Assembly (NCBI GenBank): GCA_019359325.1
Contig: JAHHHN010000022.1
Span: 42,991-106,990 of the forward strand
DNA from: Mojavia pulchra JT2-VF2
GTDB lineage: Bacteria > Cyanobacteriota > Cyanobacteriia > Cyanobacteriales > Nostocaceae
Direction: 5' to 3'
DNA length: 64,000 bases
The position numbers and the translations under genes are program-made. Under the pieces are notes generated by a model that was not told the origin of the DNA, did no database searches, and saw only the letters and a list, made by a program, of their open reading frames with translations. Position 1 is the first letter of the stretch. Each line of letters begins with the position of its first letter. Below, piece by piece: positions 30,506 through 40,367 of this stretch.

Positions 30506-32197
30506 ATGAAACCCCGAATTATTGTTTGTGGCTTAGGACGTACTGGATATAAAGTCTTTCGGTTGCTGAGACAGCAGGGAGCGTTTGTTATTGGCATTCA
30601 TCACAAACCCATTCCTGGCGAAGCCGCTGGAGATGTAATTGTTGGTGATGTACATACTGCGGCTACTCTTACAGCAGCGGGAATTGAGCAGGCACACACT
30701 TTAGTAATTGCTGGCTCGGATGATGCGCGTAATTTAGCAATTATGATGCAAGCGCGGGTGCTGAATCCGAATATTCGGATTATCAACCGCTTTTATAATA
30801 CAAGTTTGGCTGAACGCCTCGATCATACTTTGTCAGACCATTTAAGTATGAGCGTTGTGGGTTTGGCAGCACCAGTGTTTACTTTTGCCGCACAGGGTAA
30901 TAAAGCGATTGGTCAAATCAAGTTATTTCAACAAACTTGGCCGATTCAAGAAGAATATATTGATGAATATCATCCTTGGCTAGGGCGTAAATTGAGTGAG
31001 TTGTGGGAAGATTGTTCGCGGATGCTAATTTATTACTTGCCCGTACAAGGCGAGATGAATTTAGTATCTGCGGTACTATCTGGACAAGAATTAAAATTAG
31101 GCGATCGCATCATTGTTGGTATCCAACCCCGCATCCGTCCTATCCGCAAATCATGGGTAAGAAAAATACTCAAAGTTTGTACTAGTTTAAGGCAGTTTCA
31201 AAAACACGCTCATTCGGTTGTAGCGATGGCAGTTGTGCTACTAGTGATTATCTTACTTGCCTCACTCACTTATGTTTCTGCTAATTTAAATATCTCTTTT
31301 GTTGATGCCTTATATTTTGCTGTCGGCATGATTACCGGAGCCGGTGGTAATGACAAAGTAGTAGAATCTGCTCCCAATAGTATTAAATTATTTACCGTTG
31401 TCATGATGCTGGTTGGTGCAGCGGTAATTGGTATTTGGTATGCAATGCTTACCGATTTTGTTCTTGGCAACCGCTTTAAGCAATTTTGGGACGCAGCCCG
31501 TATACCTGTGCGCCATCACTACATCGTTTGCGGTTTGAGTGGTATAGGAGTCAGAATTGTTCAGGAACTTCATGCTAGTGGGCATGAGGTGGTAGTAATT
31601 GAAACTGACTCCAACAACAGATTTGTCAACACTACGCGAGGTTTAGGTATTCCAGTTATTCAAGGTGATGCCAGCTTCCGAACAATCCTGAAATCTAGCA
31701 ATATAGACTCTGCTGCCGCAGTACTTGCTGTTACCAGCAACGATGCAATTAACTTAGAAATTGCCTTAAAAGCCAAAGGATTATCACCCACTATTCCAGT
31801 AATTGTCCATTATGCCGACCCTGATTTTGCAGGCATGGCACAACAAGTATTTGATTTCGAGGCAGTATTAAGCCCTGCGGAACTAGCAGCCCCAGCTTTT
31901 GCCGCAGCTGCATTAGGCGGACGCATCCTCGGCAATGGCATTACCGCAGACAGTCTTTGGGTAGCCTTTGCCACAATGATTACGCACTCACACCCTTTTT
32001 CCGGTCAACTGGTGAAAGATGTAGCAATGTCCGCTGACTTTGTACCCTTATATTTAGAAACTAGTGGCGAAACCTTTCATGGCTGGAATTTGCTAGAAAC
32101 CGAACTCAGTCCTGGGGATATTTTATATTTAACAATGCCTGCAAATCGGTTATATCAGTTGTGGCGTGATGAACGAGTATGTGAAACGCACGCGTAA
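30506..32197 (+). CDS. Two-TM ion-channel-like protein flanked by two RCK/TrkA-N domains
   Basis: 563 residues. Residues 1-130 are an NAD-binding RCK domain (IIVCGLGRTGYKVFRLL, GDVHTAATL). Residues ~135-225 are a linker/RCK-C-like part. Two membrane helices (~240-263 and ~293-318) bracket a pore loop. A second RCK domain (~333-460, YIVCGLSGIGVRIVQEL) and a C-terminal part follow. The expected selectivity filter TxGYG(D) reads TGAGGND (from Thr277), so K+ selectivity is doubtful. It probably works with the antiporter gene downstream in ion balance, though 312 bp separate them. Confidence 0.85.
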   Translation: MKPRIIVCGLGRTGYKVFRLLRQQGAFVIGIHHKPIPGEAAGDVIVGDVHTAATLTAAGIEQAHTLVIAGSDDARNLAIMMQARVLNPNIRIINRFYNTSLAERLDHTLSDHLSMSVVGLAAPVFTFAAQGNKAIGQIKLFQQTWPIQEEYIDEYHPWLGRKLSELWEDCSRMLIYYLPVQGEMNLVSAVLSGQELKLGDRIIVGIQPRIRPIRKSWVRKILKVCTSLRQFQKHAHSVVAMAVVLLVIILLASLTYVSANLNISFVDALYFAVGMITGAGGNDKVVESAPNSIKLFTVVMMLVGAAVIGIWYAMLTDFVLGNRFKQFWDAARIPVRHHYIVCGLSGIGVRIVQELHASGHEVVVIETDSNNRFVNTTRGLGIPVIQGDASFRTILKSSNIDSAAAVLAVTSNDAINLEIALKAKGLSPTIPVIVHYADPDFAGMAQQVFDFEAVLSPAELAAPAFAAAALGGRILGNGITADSLWVAFATMITHSHPFSGQLVKDVAMSADFVPLYLETSGETFHGWNLLETELSPGDILYLTMPANRLYQLWRDERVCETHA

Positions 32198-32509
32198 TAC
32201 CAATTCTCAAAAAGGAAGCAACAGATGATGACGCAAAGATTGATATGTCGTCAGATTTTAGAGAAATTGTAGAAGGCGATCGCAATTAAAAATTCGTAGT
32301 TCGTAATTCGTAATTAACAGGGCATTAGTGTAGCGTGGGCAATGCCCACTCACTTGTATTTCAAAAATCTCAAGCAAGTTGTAGAACAATTATTAATCAC
32401 TAAGCGACAAAACATCAGTCAGGTTAGCTCCAAAAATGTATATTTACTTACCCCATGACAAGCTAGGCTGAAAAAGTGAGCAACTAAAACTTTAACAAAC
32501 AGCAATATC
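32198..32509. other. Gap between channel and antiporter genes
   Basis: 312 bp with a short AAAATTCGTAGTTCGTAATTCGTAATTAA direct-repeat patch near 32286-32313. No gene is seen. Confidence 0.45.
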
Positions 32510-34234
32510 ATGGCATCCGAGTATAGTTTAATTCTGGATTTGACCATCGTTTTGGGGGCTACGGCGCTGGGAGGATTTCTGGCAAATCGGCTGCGTCAAC
32601 CTGTTCTGCTTGGTTATTTAGTTAGTGGAATTTTTGTTGGCCCTTTTGGTTTTAAGCTATTAAGTAATATTGCCGACATTAAGTCTTTGGCAGAAATTGG
32701 TGTTGCTTTCCTACTGTTCGCTTTGGGTGTGGAATTCTCTTTAGCAGAACTGAAACGAGTTAAGGAAATTGCCCTACAAGGAAGTTTATTGCAAATTGGT
32801 TTGACTACCGCATTGGTAGCCTTAATTTCAGTGATTGCAGGCTGGGCTTCTGGAATTACCGAAGGAATTTTTCTGGGAGCAGTTCTTTCTCTATCTTCGA
32901 CTGCGGTGGTATTAAAAACACTCACAGAAAGAGGTGAAATTAATACACATCATGGGCAAATTATGCTGGCAATTTTAATTGCTCAAGATTTGGCCTTAGG
33001 TGTGATGTTAGCAATTTTTCCGGCTTTGAGACATTCCGAAAATATTACTATGGCTCTAGGCATTGCTACACTCAAAATTTTGGTATTTGTAACAGTAGCA
33101 ATCATCTTGAGTCGATGGATTGTCCCCCCTGTCATCAGAAGTTTTGCAGCTACAGAGAGTAATGAATTATTTCTGTTAGCGGTAATTGCCTTGTGTTTGG
33201 GAGTTGCTTTAACAACAGCCGCTTTGGGGCTTTCAATTGCAATGGGCGCATTTGTTGCCGGTTTAATGATTTCCGAAATTGATTATGCTGATCAGGCACT
33301 AGCAAAAGTTTTACCTCTACGAGATACCTTTGCTAGTCTATTTTTCGCCTCGATTGGGATGCTCATAGATCCGGGTATTCTCATCCAAAATTTTGTACTA
33401 ATTTTAGAACTAGTAACTATGGTAATGTTGGGTAAAGCAGCGATTGTTTTACCCATCGTTCTCAGGTTTGGCTATTCTTTAAAAACTGCCACTATAGTCA
33501 GTTTTGGCATCAATCAAATTGGAGAATTTTCTTTTGTATTAGCTTTGGTAGGTCTAGAGTTAGGATTGATTTCCCAACAAACCTATCTCTTATTGTTGGG
33601 AACAACGGCAATTACACTGGTGCTAACTCCTGCATGGATAAACGTCGGGCCGCAACTGGCAGATAAACTAACTCAAGTACCCTTATTTGCACAGTATTTG
33701 CGACGCTTTGCGACACCAAAAACCATATCCATGCCAGAAACAATGAGTGGTCATGTAGTGGTAGCGGGTTACGGTAGAGTTGGGCAAGTAATTGTCAATA
33801 TTTTACAAAGCCAAGGATATCCAGTTTTAGTAATCGAGAATAGCGAAGCGTCTGTGCAAAGGCTGCGGATGCACCAGATTCCTTACATTTTTGGCGACGC
33901 CGATTCTGAATTAGTATTAGAGAAAGCACATTTAGAAACTGCCAAAGCCTTGACAATTGCCCTTCCCGACCCCGCCAGTACACGCTTACTTCTAAAACGT
34001 GCCCTTGCTATTGCACCAAATTTAGATGTGATTGCGCGATCGCACACTGACAAAGAAATTGATATTTTAACTCAAATGGGTGCAATAGAAGTCGTGCAAC
34101 CTGAATTTGAAGCAGCGTTAGAGTTGGGAAACCATCTACTAAAAACCTTGGGTGCAGCAGAAAGTCATATCCGCACCGTCATCAATACCATTCGTAAAGA
34201 CCGTTATTTAAGCATTCGACCAGCACGGGAATGA
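32510..34234 (+). CDS. Kef-type cation:proton antiporter (CPA2) with RCK domain
   Basis: 574 residues. About twelve membrane helices (1-395) with CPA2 motifs FLLFALGVEFSLAELKR and LAILIAQDLALGVML (ion-binding QD), and GINQIGEFSFVLALVGLELG. From ~405 comes an RCK/TrkA-N NAD domain: VVVAGYGRVGQVIVNILQSQ. It would exchange K+ or Na+ for protons across the inner or thylakoid membrane, gated by nucleotide. The C-terminus is complete. Convergent with the MBL gene, 26 bp away. Confidence 0.93.
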   Translation: MASEYSLILDLTIVLGATALGGFLANRLRQPVLLGYLVSGIFVGPFGFKLLSNIADIKSLAEIGVAFLLFALGVEFSLAELKRVKEIALQGSLLQIGLTTALVALISVIAGWASGITEGIFLGAVLSLSSTAVVLKTLTERGEINTHHGQIMLAILIAQDLALGVMLAIFPALRHSENITMALGIATLKILVFVTVAIILSRWIVPPVIRSFAATESNELFLLAVIALCLGVALTTAALGLSIAMGAFVAGLMISEIDYADQALAKVLPLRDTFASLFFASIGMLIDPGILIQNFVLILELVTMVMLGKAAIVLPIVLRFGYSLKTATIVSFGINQIGEFSFVLALVGLELGLISQQTYLLLLGTTAITLVLTPAWINVGPQLADKLTQVPLFAQYLRRFATPKTISMPETMSGHVVVAGYGRVGQVIVNILQSQGYPVLVIENSEASVQRLRMHQIPYIFGDADSELVLEKAHLETAKALTIALPDPASTRLLLKRALAIAPNLDVIARSHTDKEIDILTQMGAIEVVQPEFEAALELGNHLLKTLGAAESHIRTVINTIRKDRYLSIRPARE

Positions 34235-34260
34235 TCTTTACTTCTTAACGCAAAATAAGT

Positions 34261-35133
34261 CTACATTGACTCCATCCACTCAATACACTTGTGCATCTGC
34301 TGATGCATGATATTAACATCAGCGTGAAATCTCCGCCCATGACCTGGCAGCACCCACTCAAATGAGTAATTAGCCAGTTTATGCATTGATTTAACTTGTT
34401 CTGTCCAGGAATACCAACAAAAATCGCGGAACGCAATCAACTGGTGTAAATCTTCTGACCAAGCAAGATGGTCGCCAGTGAAAAGAAACTTGTTTTTATA
34501 AAGTAAAACTGTGTGTCCTTTGGAATGACCGGGAACTGGAATAATTAAAACATCCGCAGTCAAAGAAAATGGTTCAAAACCAGTGAGCTTTATTTCTACA
34601 TTGCGAGTACCCGCAGTAATATCATCAGCATGAAGGATGCGCTGACACTGAAAATATTCAGCAAACTTTTGATGATCTGCTATATCATCTCTGTGAGTCA
34701 GGTACATATAACGAATTCCGCCCATCTCCTCAAAACGCTTGGCTAAGGGCGGTGTAAATCTTGGAGAATCTACTAAAATATTACCTTCTGGATGTTGAAT
34801 AAAATAGCTACTAGCACCATAAGATTTTTCCGAATGATAGCCACAATGGTAAACATTTTCCTCCACTAAAATCGGAAAACTTTCTTGAGCTATTTTGATA
34901 TCTTCTGGCTTTTCAACTGTGCCAATAGAACTAGTAGGACAAGCTAAAAGTGCTTGTAATGCTGCTAATCTTTCTTTCTCATTTGTAGGTTGGTGATAAA
35001 CTGCCGATTGTTCATCAACACTATGAAAAACTTCAGGAGTCATCCAGCGACAGGTATCACAATCTATACAAGTAGTATCTACATAAAAATCGCCATTAAC
35101 ATTTTCGGGGCGACGAAGTTTTAAATGAGCCAT
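34261..35133 (-). CDS. Ferredoxin-like domain fused to metallo-beta-lactamase-fold hydrolase
   Basis: 290 residues. The N-terminal ~70 residues carry Cys22-x2-Cys25-x2-Cys28 and Cys65-Pro, a single [4Fe-4S] ferredoxin pattern. The rest is an MBL fold: THRDDIADH (a variant HxHxDH with Arg in place of the second residue set), PGHSKGHTVLL, FTGDHLAWS and LPGHGRRFH. The first metal motif has lost one histidine, so metal content may differ from glyoxalase II. The role is unknown; the fusion suggests redox-linked hydrolysis. Confidence 0.85.
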   Translation of the reverse strand: MAHLKLRRPENVNGDFYVDTTCIDCDTCRWMTPEVFHSVDEQSAVYHQPTNEKERLAALQALLACPTSSIGTVEKPEDIKIAQESFPILVEENVYHCGYHSEKSYGASSYFIQHPEGNILVDSPRFTPPLAKRFEEMGGIRYMYLTHRDDIADHQKFAEYFQCQRILHADDITAGTRNVEIKLTGFEPFSLTADVLIIPVPGHSKGHTVLLYKNKFLFTGDHLAWSEDLHQLIAFRDFCWYSWTEQVKSMHKLANYSFEWVLPGHGRRFHADVNIMHQQMHKCIEWMESM

Positions 35134-35611
35134 GTTAAACCTCTTTCCGCCTAGCTATTTGCTGGGAAGTAATAAACCTCATATCACTACGCTAGCAAAA
35201 GTAAACTCCGGCTATGGAAGCCGTTAGAGGTAAATCTGCTCAACAAATAGAAAATTATTTCAACCCAGCAGACAGAAATGGGAAAACTGAACACATCACC
35301 ATCTGGACAGCTACCTAGAGCAATATGGAGTATGAGATTGGTTGGCAGAAGAAAAAGACTCTCTACCCTCATATCAAAGCTTACGGATTGTCAAATATAT
35401 TAGAAATAGGGTGTGTTATGGTGCTTTCTTCCTTTGCGCCTTTGCGTCTTTGCGTGAGATTTAAAGTTAATATATCTGCAACAAGAATCAACTTCGCAAA
35501 TGGCGGGGGTTCCCAGCCCCTACATCTACATTTTTAGATTATTTTAACTTCGTTTAATTTTAAATTTTTTAATGCGATAATTGGCAACGCGATCGCAATA
35601 AATGATGACAT
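35134..35611. other. Gap with dispersed repeat fragments
   Basis: Includes TTTGCGCCTTTGCGTCTTTGCG near 35430-35455 and GGCGGGGGTTCCCAGCCCC near 35502-35520, both common intergenic repeat motifs. The 70-codon frame 35325-35537 is made from them. Nothing else is recognised. Confidence 0.5.
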
Positions 35612-35644
35612 CTATAGCCCATTAATTGCTCCAAAAGCTGGCAT
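35612..35644 (-). pseudogene. hicA toxin remnant (10 codons)
   Basis: The hicB stop overlaps an ATG (TAATG). The frame reads MPAFGAINGL then TAG. The first eight residues match the usual start of cyanobacterial HicA (MPxFGxI). No HicA-like sequence (RNA-binding GGxHxxM region) follows in any minus frame through 35500, where repeat DNA begins. So the toxin has been lost and only its first codons remain. Confidence 0.7.
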
Positions 35645-35886
35645 TAGGCAACCTCTTTCTGGACATTCAGGTTAATCCCGCCAAGTATCGGTAGAGTATG
35701 ACCCAAACGCAATCCTAAAATGATCCACCCTTCCAGAGTTTCTTGCAAATCATCTCGGCAAGCTTCTAGTGTAGCAGCATTTGTCCACACACCTGGACAC
35801 TCAGGAATTTCACTATAAAAAGTTCCATCTTCCAGCAACTCATAAGTTGCTTTGTGCATTGCTGTATTGATGTAATGTGTCAACAT
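35644..35886 (-). CDS. hicB: HicB family antitoxin, toxin partner lost
   Basis: 80 residues. The partial RNase-H-like HicB fold is clear: ATYELLEDGTFYSEIPECPG, TLEACRDDLQETLEGWIILG and LRLGHTLP. In a normal pair it binds and silences HicA and represses the operon. Here hicA follows only as a 10-codon remnant, so this is an orphan or decaying antitoxin that might still guard against other HicA toxins in the cell. Confidence 0.9.
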   Translation of the reverse strand: MLTHYINTAMHKATYELLEDGTFYSEIPECPGVWTNAATLEACRDDLQETLEGWIILGLRLGHTLPILGGINLNVQKEVA

Positions 35887-36085
35887 TTCTATTTGTCAGA
35901 TTTTAAAAGGCGCTAAAGCGCAACTACGAACCTTTTTTATTGCAACATTTTAGCTTAGACACGCCACTACATTGTAAGAATGTTTGAGATTAGCTCAGGG
36001 TGCCATCGCACGTGACATTACTATTTAATGAGCGATCGCACTTGGTAGGGCTGGCAATACCCACCTGACAAAACTATAGGCAAAA
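35887..36085. other. Gap upstream of hicB
   Basis: Contains an ordinary intergenic repeat fragment (GGTAGGGCTGGCAATACCCACC near 36046). The hicB promoter should be here. Array B follows. Confidence 0.4.
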
Positions 36086-36388
36086 AGTTGCAACATTCAT
36101 GCAAAAGTCGCAATATGCTGCAACATTAAGGCAAACAGTTACAATATTAAGGGTTAAAGTTCTAACATTAAGGCAAACAGTTACAACATTAAGGGTTAAA
36201 GTTCTAACATTAAGGCAAACAGTTACAACATTAAGGGTTAAAGTTCTAACATTAAGGCAAACAGTTACAACATTAAGGGTTAAAGTTCTAACATTAAGGC
36301 AAAACGTTACAACATTAAGGCTTAAGGTTGTAACGTTAAGGCAAACAGGTACAACATTAAGGCTTAAGGTCGTAATATTCAGGCTTAA
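36086..36388 (+). repeat. Tandem repeat array B, 42-bp unit (2 x 21)
   Basis: Alternating 21-bp halves starting AACATTAAGGCAAACAGTTA(C) and AACATTAAGGGTTAAAGTTC(T), about seven units, more degenerate at both ends. A 98-codon plus frame (36099-36395) would read TLRQTVTTLRVKVL repeats with a heptad hydrophobic pattern. It is unrelated in sequence to arrays A, C and E but has the same period. Confidence 0.9.
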
Positions 36389-36445
36389 TATTTAAGCGAT
36401 CGCGCTTGCAACACTTAACAACGCGATCGCAATAATTTCCTACCC

Positions 36446-37399
36446 CTAGCCAATTAAATGCAACTGATCAACTGCCGCATTAATCAAATTATGAGTGATG
36501 GGGAGGCTATCTATTACCATGCCAAGGCACAACAGCATCATGTAGGAAATGGAATAGAGAAATAACTCTCTAGCTACAGTTCGATCCTCTGGATTGTGCA
36601 ATAAGCGCCAAGACTTACGGATAAATATTGCTCCTAAACTTAAGGCGATCGCAGCATAAACAATCCCACTTGCGTGTAAGGGAAAAACTAATAACAGTGT
36701 TGCAGCTACTGTTACCAAGGTGTAATACCAAATTTGCTTGACTGTTGCGGTATCACCTACAACAACTGGTAGCATTGGTATTCCCACTTTGGCGTAGTCA
36801 TCCCGAATCATCAACGCTAACGCCCAGAAATGGGGAGGCGTCCAAACAAAGACGATTGCAAAAATTAACCATGCTGCCCAGCTTAAACTGCCTGTAACAG
36901 CCGCCCAACCTACTAGTGCCGGAATTGCCCCTGCTGCGCCACCTATGACGATATTCTGGGTGCTATGGCGTTTCAACCAGTGGGTGTAGACCAAAATATA
37001 AAAGACTATGCCAGAGAAGGCTAGCAAGGCGGCTAGTAAATTAGCAAAAACCGCCAGTAAAGTAAAAGAAATTGCAGCCAGAGCGATCGCAAAAATTAAA
37101 GCTTCCCGTGGCTGTACTTTACCAGATGGCATGGGACGATGGCGCGTCCGCTCCATTTCATAATCAATATCCCGATCATAAATACAGTTAATTGTCTGGG
37201 CGCTAGCAGCAGCAAAAGTGCCGCCAGTAAGAGTTACCAGTAGCAACCAGGGGTCTACTTCTCCCTTAGCGGCAATCCACATACTGCCAGCAGTGGTAAT
37301 TAACAGCAAGGGGATAATTCGAGGCTTAGTTAGCTGATAGTAACTTTGAATTACCTGTAGAAATGTTTCGTGGTGGCGAGAGACATTAGTCTCAATCAT
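36446..37399 (-). CDS. ctaB: Protoheme IX farnesyltransferase (heme O synthase)
   Basis: 317 residues, about nine membrane helices. The UbiA-type motif [19 protein letters not shown] is intact, with [20 protein letters not shown] as a second family block. It attaches a farnesyl group to heme B, giving heme O for the aa3 oxidase. It is downstream of ctaA on the same strand, separated by 435 bp of repeats, and next to ctaCDE, as in Anabaena cox1. Confidence 0.96.
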   Translation of the reverse strand: MIETNVSRHHETFLQVIQSYYQLTKPRIIPLLLITTAGSMWIAAKGEVDPWLLLVTLTGGTFAAASAQTINCIYDRDIDYEMERTRHRPMPSGKVQPREALIFAIALAAISFTLLAVFANLLAALLAFSGIVFYILVYTHWLKRHSTQNIVIGGAAGAIPALVGWAAVTGSLSWAAWLIFAIVFVWTPPHFWALALMIRDDYAKVGIPMLPVVVGDTATVKQIWYYTLVTVAATLLLVFPLHASGIVYAAIALSLGAIFIRKSWRLLHNPEDRTVARELFLYSISYMMLLCLGMVIDSLPITHNLINAAVDQLHLIG

Positions 37400-37834
37400 T
37401 TTGGCTCTAGTTCCTTATTTTTCAACAAGTTATGTGCAGCCCCTGCTCAGTCTGGCTTGTTAAGTTGAACGGTAACCCAGACTTCCTGCACCTGCGTGGG
37501 TCGCAAATACGCGCTGTTGCGGCTTTCATGAAAAAGTGCTACTCACGGCTTGAATTTGTAGAGCCTTTGTAGAAACGCCATTAGTTGCGTCTTAATGTCT
37601 CTTGGGGTGCAGCGGGGATTGGGAAAAGCAGGGGAGACAAGGGGACAAGGTGAGACAGCGCTGCGGGAGGGTTTCCCTCCGCAGGCGACTGCGAACCCGA
37701 AGGGGGACAAGGGGACAAGGGGACAAGGAGACAAGAGGACAAGGGGAAAGAACCATGATTAATTCTTGCTCCTTGTCTTCTTTATCCAATGCCCAATGCC
37801 CCATGCCCTATGCCCATACTTCTTTGAGTTATTG
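37400..37834. repeat. Repeat-filled gap between ctaA and ctaB
   Basis: Holds GGGGACAA heptamer-like runs (37632-37650 and 37706-37745) around a GC-rich palindromic patch (GCGGGAGGGTTTCCCTCCGC, 37673-37692). Frames across it are artefacts. Confidence 0.8.
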
Positions 37835-38818
37835 CTATCCATCCACTTGTGTGTTTGTAGCAGTTAGAGTTACAGCAACAGGGTAAGCATTGATTTCACG
37901 GCTAGCAACTAAGTCGCGTAATGCAAGGACTGTGAAAGCTACCAAAGTACCCAGTAAAGCTGCGCCTATAGCTTGGTGAGAAACAGTGAGAGGCTCGACT
38001 TGGAGATGTAGCCTGAAAGTAGCAACTCCCAATAAGATTTGTAAAATCAATAAACCACCAGCCATTTTTGCTAGACGTCGCAAAGCTGGATGCAGTGCTG
38101 GGGTACGCCAGGATATTAATACCACTGCTAAGGTTGCTACTGTTGGTGGTACTAAGCCGAAAATATGGCTGTACATCACAGTACAAAGCTGGGATGTGCC
38201 CAAGCATTGATGTAGTGCCCAGCGAGACCCTACCAAGGCTCCCAATAGGCTTTGCAGGTAAACCAAAACGGCGGCAGTTAAACCCAACCAAGGTAGCTTG
38301 CCAACATTTCCAGTTCCCTGATAGGGAGTCAGGGCCGTACCAATGATCAGTAGGGTGGTGAAAAATAACAACGCCGTTCCCAAGTGGGCGGTAACGATAT
38401 CAAACCGCAACAGTTCGGTGACGGTAAGACCCCCTAAGATGCCTTGAAAGACAATTAGAAACAAGGTAAATGCAGATGCCCAAGGTAACCATTTAGGTAA
38501 GGCCTGACGATGCCACCAGGATAGACCGACAAGGGCGATCGCGCTGATACCAATCAAAGCTGCATCCAATCTGTGAAACCATTCCAAAAATACTTGGAGA
38601 TTCATTTGCTTGGCTGGCACTAATTCCCCATAGCACAAGGGCCAGTCTGGGCAAGCAAGTCCAGCGTTCATCACGCGAGTAGCACTGCCTATGGCCATCA
38701 AAATCAAGGTGGCTATGCAGATCTTCCACACCAAACGACGAATCATTTCCTTCGGCTTTGGCTGCGGATCTGCCGCTTCATTTTTTTGTTGTAGGACAAA
38801 TTCGCTCATGAACGACAC
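37835..38818 (-). CDS. ctaA: Heme A synthase (CtaA/Cox15)
   Basis: 327 residues, eight membrane helices in two four-helix halves. Conserved blocks: MNAGLACPDWPLCYGELVP with the following EWFHRLDAALIG, FQGILGGLTVT, ALHQCLG and VSHQAIGAALL with heme-ligand histidines. It oxidises the methyl of heme O to heme A. It is divergent from ctaC across 396 bp, so both oxidase and heme genes may share control. Confidence 0.95.
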   Translation of the reverse strand: MSFMSEFVLQQKNEAADPQPKPKEMIRRLVWKICIATLILMAIGSATRVMNAGLACPDWPLCYGELVPAKQMNLQVFLEWFHRLDAALIGISAIALVGLSWWHRQALPKWLPWASAFTLFLIVFQGILGGLTVTELLRFDIVTAHLGTALLFFTTLLIIGTALTPYQGTGNVGKLPWLGLTAAVLVYLQSLLGALVGSRWALHQCLGTSQLCTVMYSHIFGLVPPTVATLAVVLISWRTPALHPALRRLAKMAGGLLILQILLGVATFRLHLQVEPLTVSHQAIGAALLGTLVAFTVLALRDLVASREINAYPVAVTLTATNTQVDG

Positions 38819-39214
38819 CTTATGCCCGCTCTTGATTAGAGCTACTTAAAATTAACAGTTTGTCAGTCACGACCCATCTCCACCCTAGCGTACACGACCA
38901 AGTTTTATAGATTAGCTTTCACTTATACTTTGAATCACTCTAGCCACTTTTAGCCTCAAGCTTTAGGTATTTTTCAAGTTGTCAATAGTCGCATAATGGC
39001 GATTAATTTTACTATCTAAATTTTTTCTTAAATTTTTACCTTGATTCACATCTACCCTCGGCAATATCTGATAAAACTCTTGTACTCAAGATTAGTTATG
39101 TAGCCAAAAAAATTAATAAAAATTTCAGACCTTCATAGCCCATGTCTTATGGCCTGCACTACCTTAGTAAGTGGGCAGCTTTGAGATAACGTAGTAAATT
39201 CATTTAAGTGAGCC
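38819..39214. other. Divergent ctaA/ctaC control region
   Basis: 396 bp, AT-rich, without repeats. It should contain both promoters. No confident operator is seen by eye. Confidence 0.5.
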
Positions 39215-40300
39215 GTGAAAATTCCAAGTTCGATCTGGACATTACTCATTGGCATCGTGCTAACGCTAGTCAGCCTTTGGTACGGTCAAAATCACGGTCT
39301 GTTGCCAACAGCAGCCTCTGATGAAGCCGTCTTGGTTGATGGTCTGTTCAACGCGATGATGATCATCTCCACTGGTATATTTCTAATTGTCGAAGGCGTT
39401 TTGATTTACGCTGCAATTAAATATCGTCGGCGTCCAGGTGACGATAAAGACGGGCCACCAGTTGAAGGAAATGTGCCTCTAGAAATCCTCTGGACGGCGA
39501 TCCCAGCAATTATCGTTATCGGTATTTCTGTTTATAGTTTTGAGGTATACAACGACATCGGCGGCTTTGATCCCCATGCTATTCATGAAGCCCCGATTAC
39601 TCAGAATATGTCAATGAACATGCCTGGGGCAGCGATCGCAGCAACTTTGAATGATACGCCTCCTAGCACAGAACCCAACCTGAATCAACAAAAGTCTGAT
39701 GAGGCGATGCAAGACCCAGCCACCGCCGCAGTCCGCAACGCTGACCAAATTCCTCAAAAGCAGAATGCGCCTGGGGTCGGGGTTGTTTCTCCTACTATTG
39801 GGCGAAGTCCTGAAAAAGCAGGCCAATCCCCAGCATTGGCGATCAACGTCACTGGTCTCCAGTACGCCTGGATTTTCACTTATCCAGAAACAGGTATAAC
39901 TACTGGTGAAATGCACGTTCCCATCGGGCGGGAAGTGCAAATCAATATGACAGCCAACGATGTGATTCACGCTTTTTGGGTTCCAGAGTTTCGCCTGAAG
40001 CAAGATGCTATCCCTGGTAGACAGAGTGAGATTCGCTTCACACCTAACAAAGAAGGTGATTATGCTCTCATTTGTGCCGAACTTTGTGGCCCTTACCACG
40101 GTGCAATGAGAGCGCCAATAGTTGTTGAGAAACAAGAAGCATTCGACAAATGGCTGCAAGAGCAGCAAGTAGCCAGCCGCGAAACGCTCAATCAAGCTGT
40201 TGCTCTTAACCCAGCAGATTTATCCCCAAATGAATTCCTCGCTCCTTACACCAAGGACATGGGAATTCAGCCAGAGATGCTACATCAAATTCACAAATAA
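39215..40300 (+). CDS. ctaC: Cytochrome c oxidase subunit II
   Basis: 361 residues from a GTG. Two membrane helices (~5-24 and ~47-72), then the periplasmic/lumenal cupredoxin domain. The CuA ligands are complete: Cys287, Glu289 backbone, Cys291, His295 and Met298 in CAELCGPYHGAM, plus the His of DVIHAFW. A low-complexity insertion (~125-205, rich in P, N, Q, A) separates the helices from the cupredoxin core. It takes electrons from cytochrome c6 or plastocyanin. First gene of ctaCDE. Confidence 0.96.
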   Translation: MKIPSSIWTLLIGIVLTLVSLWYGQNHGLLPTAASDEAVLVDGLFNAMMIISTGIFLIVEGVLIYAAIKYRRRPGDDKDGPPVEGNVPLEILWTAIPAIIVIGISVYSFEVYNDIGGFDPHAIHEAPITQNMSMNMPGAAIAATLNDTPPSTEPNLNQQKSDEAMQDPATAAVRNADQIPQKQNAPGVGVVSPTIGRSPEKAGQSPALAINVTGLQYAWIFTYPETGITTGEMHVPIGREVQINMTANDVIHAFWVPEFRLKQDAIPGRQSEIRFTPNKEGDYALICAELCGPYHGAMRAPIVVEKQEAFDKWLQEQQVASRETLNQAVALNPADLSPNEFLAPYTKDMGIQPEMLHQIHK

Positions 40301-40367
40301 TCAAGAGTCCACGTCAAAAGTAACAACTTTGGGCTCAGCAACTGGCTCCTCAGAACTCAGCACTCTT

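Noticed and set aside
35325..35537. 70-aa protein
   Set aside because: Built from common intergenic repeat motifs (TTTGCGCCTTTGCG, GGCGGGGGTTCCCAGC).
40200..40367. Longer N-terminus for CtaD
   Set aside because: It overlaps ctaC by 100 bp and is encoded partly by heptamers. The MTQAQVQETANIP start fits the family.
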